Shown: piece after piece, positions 56,943-64,000 of the stretch
Position numbering within the stretch: the stretch's first letter is position 1
Layout: every line of letters begins with the position of its first letter
Notes under the pieces: model-generated
The model's input: only the letters and a program-made list of their open reading frames with translations
What the model was told of the DNA's origin: nothing
Database searches by the model: none
Translations under genes and position numbers: made by a program
Assembly (NCBI RefSeq): GCF_902167145.1
Contig: NC_050100.1
Location: forward strand, 192,069,439-192,133,438
DNA length: 64,000 nt
Source: Zea mays
Taxonomy: Eukaryota > Streptophyta > Magnoliopsida > Poales > Poaceae
Direction of reading: 5' to 3'

Positions 56943-59318
56943 ATGGATCCTAAGGGAAAGGGGATGGTGGTCGACAACAACGAGAAGGAGTCTATCTTCA
57001 ACGAGCCGAAGAATGACAAGTCTACCGACTTGGGCTCAAGTCACAAGCGCAAAGATGGGAAGAAGAAGAAGACAAGGCGCATCAAGGAGATCGTCTACTA
57101 CGACAGCGACGAATCCTCTTCTTCCCAAAAGGACGACGACAACGACTACAGGAAGACGGTCAATTCGAACTTTTCATTTGATTATTCTCGTATTCCACAT
57201 AGTTCGAATTCGCATTTGCTTTCCATTCCTCTTGGCAAACCTCCACACTTTGATGGGGAGGACTACGGATTTTGGAGTCACAAAATGCGTAGTCATTTAT
57301 TCTCTCTCCATCCAAGCATATGGGAGATTGTAGAGAATGGAATGAAATTTGATAGCTCGGATAGCCCTATGTTTATTAATGAACAAATTCATAAAAATGC
57401 ACAAGCTACTACTGTGTTGCTAGCCTCTTTGTGCAGGGACGAGTACAATAAGGTGAGCGGCTTGGACAATGCCAAGCAGATATGGGACACCCTCAAGATT
57501 TCTCACGAGGGGAACGACATCACCATGCTCACTAAAATGGAGTTGGTGGAGGGCGAGCTTGGAAGGTTTGCAATGATAAGGGGCGAGGAGCCAACCCAAA
57601 CATACAACCGGCTCAAGACCCTTATCAACAAAATAAGGAGTTATGGAAGCACGCGATGGACGGACCATGACGTCGTCCGACTATTACTAAGGTCCTTTAC
57701 CATTCTTGATCCTCATTTGGTGAATAATATTCGTGAGAATCCCAGGTACACCAAAATGTCGCCCGAAGAAGTCCTAGGAAAATTCGTCAGCGGGCGAATG
57801 ATGATTAAGGAAGCAAGGTACGTGGACGACGCCTTGAATGGACCGATCAACGAGCCGCAACCTCTTGCTCTCAAAGCAACAAGAAGCAAGGAGGCGCTAC
57901 CCAGCAAGGTGGCACAAATTGAGGCGGCCGGACTTAATGATGAAGAGATGGCTCTCATCATCAAACGCTTCAAGACGGTGCTAAAAGGTCACAAGGGGCA
58001 GCCAAGCAAGACCAAGACAAAGGGGAAGCGGTCATGCTTCAAGTGCGGTAAGATTGGTCATTTTATCGCTAACTGCCCCGATAACGATAGTGACCAGGAA
58101 CAGGGGAACAAGAGGGAAAAGAAGAAGAATTACAAGAAGGCCAAGGGCGAGGCACATATCGGAAAGGAGTGGGATTCGGATTGCTCCTCCGACTCCGACA
58201 ATGAAGGACTCGCCGCCACCGCCTTCAACAAGTCATCTCTCTTCCCCAACGAGCGTCACACTTGCCTCATGGCAAGGGAGAAGAAAGTAAGTACTCGAAA
58301 CTCTACTTATGCTTCTTCTAGTGAGGATGAATCTAGTGATGATGATGACATAGACTATTCATACCTATTTAAGGGCCTAGATAGAACCAAGGTAGATAAA
58401 ATAAATGAATTGATTGATGCCTTGAATGATAAAAATAGGCTTTTAGAAAAGCAAGAGGATTTGTTGTATGAAGAACATGACAAATTTGTAGAAGCACAAA
58501 AATCACTTGCATTAGAGATTAAGAGAAATGAAATGCTTTCTTGTGAGTTGTCTACATGTCATGATTCAATTGCTAGTTTAAAGAGCAAAAATGATGATTT
58601 AAATGTTAAACTAGAAAAATCTAGTAAATCAACATCTTGTGTAGAACATGTTGAGATTTGCACTAGGTGTAAAGATTTCGATGTTGATGCCTGTAGTGAT
58701 CATTTAGTTTCAATTTCCAAACTAACTGAGGAATTGGCTATTCTTAATGCCCAACTTAAGACTAGCAAGAATGAATTTGATAAACTAAAATTTGCAAGGG
58801 ATGCCTACACGATCGGTAGACACCCCTCAATTAAGGATGGACTTGGCTACAAAAGGGAAGCCAAGAACTTGACAAGCCATAAGGCTCCCATCTCCGCCAA
58901 GGAGAAAGGGAAGGCCCCTATGGCTACTAGTGCTAAAAAGAATCATGCCTTTTTGTATCATGATAGGAGACAAATTAGAAATGCTTATAGGAGTTATAAT
59001 GCTTACGATGATTTTTCTCATGCTATGTTTGCTTCTAGTTCTTCATATGTGCATGATAAAAATGTTGGTAGAAGGAATATTGTTCATAATATGCCTAGGA
59101 GAAATGTTGTTAATATTCCTAGGAAAGTTAATGAGCCTTCTACAATATATCATGCTTTGAATGCTTCCTTTGCAATTTGTAGAAAGGATAGAAAGGTGAT
59201 TGCTAGGAAGTTAGGGGCAAAATGCAAGGGTGATAAAACTTGCATTTGGGTCCCTAAGACAATTGTGACTAACCTTGTAGGACCCAACAAGAGTTGGGTA
59301 CCTAAGTCCCAAACCTAA
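56943..59318 (+). CDS. Gag of Ji-like Copia element D
   Basis: Intact 791-aa Gag, the structural protein of the virus-like particle. It has a Lys-rich N-terminus ([11 protein letters not shown]), a conserved Gag block (about 95-300: [57 protein letters not shown]), a CCHC zinc knuckle (about 362: [14 protein letters not shown]), an acidic/Ser-rich linker, a long coiled-coil-like region (about 480-630: [35 protein letters not shown]) and a tail with repeated WVPK motifs ([18 protein letters not shown]). The large size and long C-terminal extension are typical of the SIRE lineage. ATG 56943 is the first ATG after the primer site. The stop TAA (59316-59318) is eight bases before pol's first recognised codons and in another frame. 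Confidence 0.93.
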   Translation: MDPKGKGMVVDNNEKESIFNEPKNDKSTDLGSSHKRKDGKKKKTRRIKEIVYYDSDESSSSQKDDDNDYRKTVNSNFSFDYSRIPHSSNSHLLSIPLGKPPHFDGEDYGFWSHKMRSHLFSLHPSIWEIVENGMKFDSSDSPMFINEQIHKNAQATTVLLASLCRDEYNKVSGLDNAKQIWDTLKISHEGNDITMLTKMELVEGELGRFAMIRGEEPTQTYNRLKTLINKIRSYGSTRWTDHDVVRLLLRSFTILDPHLVNNIRENPRYTKMSPEEVLGKFVSGRMMIKEARYVDDALNGPINEPQPLALKATRSKEALPSKVAQIEAAGLNDEEMALIIKRFKTVLKGHKGQPSKTKTKGKRSCFKCGKIGHFIANCPDNDSDQEQGNKREKKKNYKKAKGEAHIGKEWDSDCSSDSDNEGLAATAFNKSSLFPNERHTCLMAREKKVSTRNSTYASSSEDESSDDDDIDYSYLFKGLDRTKVDKINELIDALNDKNRLLEKQEDLLYEEHDKFVEAQKSLALEIKRNEMLSCELSTCHDSIASLKSKNDDLNVKLEKSSKSTSCVEHVEICTRCKDFDVDACSDHLVSISKLTEELAILNAQLKTSKNEFDKLKFARDAYTIGRHPSIKDGLGYKREAKNLTSHKAPISAKEKGKAPMATSAKKNHAFLYHDRRQIRNAYRSYNAYDDFSHAMFASSSSYVHDKNVGRRNIVHNMPRRNVVNIPRKVNEPSTIYHALNASFAICRKDRKVIARKLGAKCKGDKTCIWVPKTIVTNLVGPNKSWVPKSQT

Positions 59319-59325
59319 ATTTGCC

Positions 59326-62300
59326 TTGCAGGTTTATGCATCCGGGGGTTCAAGCTGGATTATCGACAGCGGATGCACAAACCATATGACGGGGGAGAAG
59401 AAGATGTTCACCTCCTACGTCAAGAATAAGGATTCCCAAGATTCAATTATATTCGGTGATGGGAATCAAGGCAAGGTAAAAGGGCTAGGTAAAATTGCAA
59501 TCTCCAATGAGCATTCTATCTCTAATGTGTTTTTAGTGGAGAGTCTTGGATATAATTTGCTATCTGTTAGTCAATTATGTCATATGGGATATAACTGTCT
59601 ATTTACAAATGTAGATGTGTCTGTCTTTAGAAGAAGTGATGGTTCACTAGCTTTTAAGGGTGTATTAGACGGCAAGCTCTACTTAGTTGATTTTGCAAAA
59701 GAAGAGGCCGGTCTAGATGCATGCTTAATTGCTAAGACTAGCATGGGCTGGCTGTGGCATCGCCGCTTAGCACATGTGGGGATGAAGAACCTTCACAAGC
59801 TTCTAAAGGGAGAACACGTGATAGGGTTGACTAACGTACAATTCGAAAAAGATAGACCTTGTGCAGCTTATCAAGCAGGTAAACAGGTGGGAGGAGCGCA
59901 TCACAGCAAGAATGTGATGACCACTTCAAGACCCTTGGAGCTACTGCATATGGACCTCTTCGGACCCGTCGCCTATCTGAGCATAGGGGGAAGTAAGTAT
60001 GGTCTAGTTATTGTTGATGACTTTTCCCGCTTCACTTGGGTGTTCTTTTTGCAGGATAAGTCTGAAACCCAAGGGACCCTCAAGCGCTTCCTAAGGAGAG
60101 CTCAAAATGAGTTTGAGCTCAAGGTGAAGAAGATAAGGAGCGACAACGGGTCCGAGTTCAAGAATCTTCAAGTGGAAGAATTCCTTGAGGAGGAAGGGAT
60201 CAAGCACGAGTTCTCCGCTCCCTACACACCACAGCAAAATGGTGTAGTAGAGAGGAAGAACAGGATGCTAATCGATATGGCGAGAACGATGCTTGGAGAA
60301 TTCAAGACCCCCGAGTGTTTCTGGTCGGAAGCCGTGAACACGGCTTGCCACGCCATCAACAGGGTCTACCTACATCGCCTCCTCAAGAAGACTTCGTATG
60401 AGCTACTAACCGGTAACAAACCCAATGTATCCTACTTTCGTGTTTTTGGAAGCAAATGCTACATTCTAGTGAAGAAAGGTAGAAATTCTAAATTTGCTCC
60501 AAAAGCTGTAGAAGGGTTTTTGTTAGGTTATGACTCAAATACAAAGGCGTATAGAGTCTTCAACAAATCATCGGGTTTGGTTGAAGTCTCTAGCGACGTT
60601 GTATTTGATGAGACTAATGGCTCTCCAAGAGAGCAAGTTGTTGATTGTGATGATGTAGATGAAGAAGATGTTCCGACGGCCGCTATACGAACCATGGCGA
60701 TTGGAGAAGTACGGCCACAGGAACAAGATGAACGTGATCAACCTTCTTCCTCAACAACGGTGCATCCCCCAACTCAAGACGATGAACAGGTTCATCAACA
60801 GGAGGCGTGTGATCAAGGGGGAGCACAAGATGATCATGTGATGGAGGAAGAAGCGCAACCGGCACCTCCAACCCAAGTTCGAGCGATGATTCAAAGGGAT
60901 CATCCCGTCGACCAAATTCTGGGTGACATTAGCAAGGGAGTAACTACTCGATCTCGATTAGTTAACTTTTGTGAGCATTACTCCTTTGTCTCTTCTATGG
61001 AGCCTTTCAGGGTAGAGGAGGCCTTGCTAGATCCGGACTGGGTATTGGCCATGCAGGAAGAACTCAACAATTTCAAGAGAAATGAAGTTTGGACACTGGT
61101 GCCTCGTCCCAAGCAAAATGTTGTGGGAACCAAGTGGGTGTTCCGCAACAAACAAGACGAGCACGGGGTGGTGACAAGGAACAAGGCTAGACTTGTGGCA
61201 AAAGGTTATGCCCAAGTCGCAGGTTTGGACTTTGAGGAGACATTTGCTCCTGTGGCTAGGCTAGAATCAATTCGTATCTTGCTAGCATATGCCGCTCACC
61301 ATTCTTTCAGGTTGTTCCAAATGGATGTGAAGAGCGCTTTCCTCAACGGGCCAATCAAGGAGGAGGTGTACGTGGAGCAACCCCCTGGCTTCGAGGATGA
61401 ACGGTACCCCGACCACGTGTGTAAGCTCTCTAAGGCGCTCTATGGACTTAAGCAAGCCCCAAGAGCATGGTATGAATGCCTTAGAGACTTTTTACTTGCT
61501 AATGCTTTCAAGGTTGGGAAAGCCGATCCAACTCTTTTTACTAAGACATGTGACGGTGATTTGTTTGTGTGCCAAATTTATGTCGATGACATAATATTTG
61601 GTTCTACTAACCAAAAGTCTTGTGAAGAGTTTAGCAGGGTGATGACGCAGAAATTCGAAATGTCGATGATGGGCGAGTTGAACTATTTCCTTGGGTTCCA
61701 AGTGAAGCAACTCAAGGACGGCACCTTCATCTCCCAAATGAAGTACACACAAGACTTGCTGAAGCGGTTTGGGATGAAGGACGCCAAGCCCGCAAAGACT
61801 CCTATGGGGACTGACGGACACACCGACCTCAACAAAGGAGGTAAGTCCGTTGATCAAAAAGCATACCGGTCCATGATAGGTTCCTTGCTTTACTTATGTG
61901 CTAGTAGACCGGATATTATGCTTAGTGTATGCATGTGTGCTAGATTTCAATCCGATCCTAAGGAGTGTCACTTAGTGGCGGTGAAGCGAATTCTGAGATA
62001 TTTAGTTGCTACGCCTTGCTTCGGGCTCTGGTATCCAAAGGGGTCTACCTTTGACTTGGTTGGATACTCATACTCCGACTATGCTGGATGTAAGGTCGAT
62101 AGGAAGAGTACATCAGGGACGTGCCAATTCTTAGGAAGGTCCCTGGTGTCGTGGAACTCTAAGAAACAAACCTCCGTTGCCCTATCCACCGCTGAGGCCG
62201 AGTACGTTGCCGCAGGACAGTGTTGCGTGCAACTGCTTTGGATGAGGCAAACCCTCCGGGACTTTGGCTACAATCTGAGCAAAGTCCCACTCCTATGTGA

Positions 62301-62532
62301 TAATGAGAGTGCTATCCGCATGGCGGAGAATCCTGTTGAGCACAGCCGCACAAAGCACATAGACATCCGGCATCACTTCTTGAGAGACCACCAGCAAAAG
62401 GGAGATATCAAAGTATTTCATGTTAGCACCGAGAACCAGCTAGCCGATATCTTTACCAAGCCTCTAGATGAGAAGACCTTTTGCAGGTTGCGTAGTGAGC
62501 TAAATGTCTTAGATTCGCGGAACTTGGATTGA
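59326..62532 (+). CDS. Pol of Ji-like Copia element D, with altered active sites
   Basis: Open frame of 1068 codons starting at a TTG, so it needs fusion to Gag or another way to be translated. Order typical of Copia: protease ([10 protein letters not shown], Asp about 14), GAG-pre-integrase with zinc finger ([13 protein letters not shown]), integrase (MDLFGP about 210, RSDNGSEF about 273, VVERKN about 309), RT (YVDD about 752), RNase H (about 905-1060, ending SRNLD). Two odd residues are visible: the integrase finger reads CAAY (Tyr 182, codon 59869-59871) where E has CSAC, and the RNase H motif reads GYSYSDYAG (Tyr 916, codon 62071-62073) where E has GYSDADWAG, so the likely catalytic Asp is lost. 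The frame is +1 relative to gag. Confidence 0.92.
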   Translation: MQVYASGGSSWIIDSGCTNHMTGEKKMFTSYVKNKDSQDSIIFGDGNQGKVKGLGKIAISNEHSISNVFLVESLGYNLLSVSQLCHMGYNCLFTNVDVSVFRRSDGSLAFKGVLDGKLYLVDFAKEEAGLDACLIAKTSMGWLWHRRLAHVGMKNLHKLLKGEHVIGLTNVQFEKDRPCAAYQAGKQVGGAHHSKNVMTTSRPLELLHMDLFGPVAYLSIGGSKYGLVIVDDFSRFTWVFFLQDKSETQGTLKRFLRRAQNEFELKVKKIRSDNGSEFKNLQVEEFLEEEGIKHEFSAPYTPQQNGVVERKNRMLIDMARTMLGEFKTPECFWSEAVNTACHAINRVYLHRLLKKTSYELLTGNKPNVSYFRVFGSKCYILVKKGRNSKFAPKAVEGFLLGYDSNTKAYRVFNKSSGLVEVSSDVVFDETNGSPREQVVDCDDVDEEDVPTAAIRTMAIGEVRPQEQDERDQPSSSTTVHPPTQDDEQVHQQEACDQGGAQDDHVMEEEAQPAPPTQVRAMIQRDHPVDQILGDISKGVTTRSRLVNFCEHYSFVSSMEPFRVEEALLDPDWVLAMQEELNNFKRNEVWTLVPRPKQNVVGTKWVFRNKQDEHGVVTRNKARLVAKGYAQVAGLDFEETFAPVARLESIRILLAYAAHHSFRLFQMDVKSAFLNGPIKEEVYVEQPPGFEDERYPDHVCKLSKALYGLKQAPRAWYECLRDFLLANAFKVGKADPTLFTKTCDGDLFVCQIYVDDIIFGSTNQKSCEEFSRVMTQKFEMSMMGELNYFLGFQVKQLKDGTFISQMKYTQDLLKRFGMKDAKPAKTPMGTDGHTDLNKGGKSVDQKAYRSMIGSLLYLCASRPDIMLSVCMCARFQSDPKECHLVAVKRILRYLVATPCFGLWYPKGSTFDLVGYSYSDYAGCKVDRKSTSGTCQFLGRSLVSWNSKKQTSVALSTAEAEYVAAGQCCVQLLWMRQTLRDFGYNLSKVPLLCDNESAIRMAENPVEHSRTKHIDIRHHFLRDHQQKGDIKVFHVSTENQLADIFTKPLDEKTFCRLRSELNVLDSRNLD

Positions 62533-63428
62533 ATTGTAGCATACTTGTATTTATGCTTTTGAATCATGTTCCTTTCTGCATTTTGTTGCTTATTGTGGTG
62601 CTCAAGTTGTACAAACACTCCCTGGACCTCACAAGTCCGTTGCAAAGTGATGCACATGTTTAGGGGGAGATGTGTTACAACTTGACCCTTTGAGACTAAC
62701 CATGTGCTTGAGTTGATGATTTAGTCTCAAAGGAGGATTGAAAGGGAAAAGGTGGACTTGGACCATGAAAGACTTCCACTGCACTCCGATGAGAGGGTAA
62801 CTTATTCCAAGTTCATCTTTAAATTCTCATTGCCTATTTGTTCTTAATTGAAGATTTTGGTGAGGCAATGGGGTTAAAAGGGGCCAAGATTGATCCCGTT
62901 TTGGTGCTTGATGCCAAAGGGGGAGAAAATAACGGCCAAAGTGAAAAATGGATCAGCTACCACTTGAGAGATTTTGAAAATAGTAGAATAGAGCGTTTTG
63001 TGTTGACAAAACTCTTTTATTATTTCTCTTGTCAAAAGTTGGCCTCTTGTGGGGAGAAGTGTTGATTATGGGAAAAAGGGGAAGTTTTTGAAATCTTTGA
63101 TAGTAGAATAGAGCGTTTTGTGTTGACAAAACTCTTTTATTATTTCTCTTGTCAAAAGTTGGCCTCTTGTGGGGAGAAGTGTTGATTATGGGAAAAAGGG
63201 GAAGTTTTTGAAATCCTTGATCAATCTCTTTTGGAATGACTCTCTTTATGCTTCAACATGTGTGTTTGACTTAGAGATAGAGATTTGAGTTTGATTTGCA
63301 AAAACAAACCAAGTGGTGGCAAAGGATGATCCATATATGCCAAAATTGAATCAAAATCAATTTGAGTTTTATTTGAAGTGATTTTGCACTTGTTCTAGTT
63401 GCTTTATGTTGTGTTGGCATAAATCACC
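62533..63428 (+). other. D untranslated region between pol and PPT
   Basis: About 0.9 kb without a gene. It includes purine-rich tracts (TTTAGGGGGAGATG near 62659, AAAGGGGGAGAAAA near 62918) that resemble the true PPT, and a 120-bp tandem duplication. No env-like ORF is present. Confidence 0.8.
62981..63220 (+). repeat. 120-bp tandem duplication in D
   Basis: 62981-63100 and 63101-63220 are direct tandem copies beginning TAGTAGAATAGAGCG. I see one difference (ATCTTTGA against ATCCTTGA at the end). Confidence 0.95.
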
Positions 63429-63442
63429 AAAAAGGGGGAGAT
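63429..63442 (+). other. Polypurine tract of element D
   Basis: AAAAAGGGGGAGAT directly precedes the 3' LTR start TGAAAGGG. The equivalent tract of E is AAAAAAGGGGAGAT. Confidence 0.9.
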
Positions 63443-64000
63443 TGAAAGGGAAATATGCCCTTGGGCCATTTCTAAGTATTTTGGTGATTGAGTGTCAACA
63501 CAAGTGCTTAAATGTGAATCAATGCCCATGGATGAACAAAGTGCAAATCTAGAGCAAAGGTATGTTTCTAAGTCTTAGTACATTGGTTTTGTGTACTAAT
63601 ATACTTGTCTAAGTATTAGAAACAGGAAGAAGAAGAAAAGAAGAGAGTTGGCTGTGTACAGCCAAGAGGCTGTTTCGGTCTGGGGCACCGGACTGTCCGG
63701 TGGTGCACCGGACAGTGTCCGGTGCGCCAGGCTGCCTCGGCCGAAGAGGCCGCTCTCGGGAATTTGCTGACGGTGTACGGCTAAAATTCACCGGACTGTC
63801 CGGTGAGCCAACGGTCGGCCGGGCCAACGGTCGGCCGCGCGATCTGCGCGGGACACGTGGCCAAGCCAACGGTCGGAAGGGGGCACCGGACTGTCCGGTG
63901 TGCACCGGACATGTCCGGTGCGCCAACGGCTCCCAGATCTCCAACGGTCGACTGCGCTGTTTAAGGAAGGAAATCGGGCACCGGACAGTGTCCGGTGTGC
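63443..64000 (+). mobile_element. Element D 3' LTR, left part
   Basis: It matches 55610 to about 56215 but has fewer palindrome units: one ~23-bp unit is missing near 63700 and another near 63790. One substitution (GATCTCC against GATCTGC). It is cut by the window end. Confidence 0.92.

Larger units (their letters stand above)
55610..64000 (+). mobile_element. Element D: Ji-like SIRE Copia element (3' end off-window)
   Basis: It has a 5' LTR (55610-56893), tRNA-Met primer site, gag, pol, ~0.9 kb untranslated region, polypurine tract and the first 558 bp of a 3' LTR. Apart from repeat-number changes I see only one base difference between the LTR parts that can be compared, so the insertion is recent. 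The candidate target duplication is GGTGG (55605-55609), its partner outside the window. Confidence 0.92.

Noticed and set aside
62838..63065. 75-aa ORF after D pol as a possible env-like gene
   Set aside because: Short, no signal peptide or membrane segment, overlaps the tandem duplication; Ji-type elements are not expected to need it.

Overview
The window looks like intergenic heterochromatin of a large grass genome. Maize or another Zea is the best guess, because the LTR types look like maize Ji/Opie (Copia, SIRE lineage), a Grande-like Gypsy element of about 14 kb with ~0.6 kb LTRs, and Tekay-lineage chromoviruses with ~3.5 kb LTRs. Family names are from memory and were not searched. I see no host gene, tRNA, rRNA or CRISPR. 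Essentially every base belongs to nested LTR retrotransposons.

Layout. 1-370 is the end of an LTR inserted in element B. B (371-6893, 28361-32317, + strand) is an old, decayed Tekay-type chromovirus. Element A (6894-28355, +, target duplication TATAA) is a young, apparently intact Tekay-type element inserted in B's integrase. It encodes an upstream ORF (ORF0) and an uninterrupted gag-pol with a C-terminal chromodomain. A's 3' LTR is split by element C (19571-27580, -, duplication GCTAC), which has two ~3.4 kb LTRs and only ~1.2 kb of non-coding interior. B's 3' LTR is composite and contains an extra LTR fragment F (29746 to ~31672).

From 32318 the host is a SIRE-type Copia gag remnant K (- strand). 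Element E (32676-38790, -, Opie/Ji-like, decayed) is inserted in K and contains a solo LTR J (36498-37170). E is cut by a Tekay-type LTR H (-). H is split by the Grande-like element I (39593-53891, +, duplication GTAGC) and by the Ji-like element D (55610 to beyond 64000, +). Two insertion chains can be ordered: K<B<A<C, and K<E<H<I or D.

The most interesting content lies in the elements. (1) ORF0 of A and B starts with a residue-for-residue register match to the histone H3 tail around K9/S10, in an element whose integrase carries a chromodomain. (2) A perfect stem-loop sits directly upstream of the polypurine tract in A and B and is kept in the gene-less element C. (3) Element I carries, between pol and its 3' LTR, a long antisense gene whose four exons join in frame through GT-AG introns, a second short antisense acidic ORF with its own TATA box, and two tandem arrays, one of which repeats a GNRA-capped hairpin. 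(4) D has open gag and pol frames but altered integrase zinc-finger and RNase H active-site residues, and its gag and pol are out of phase.
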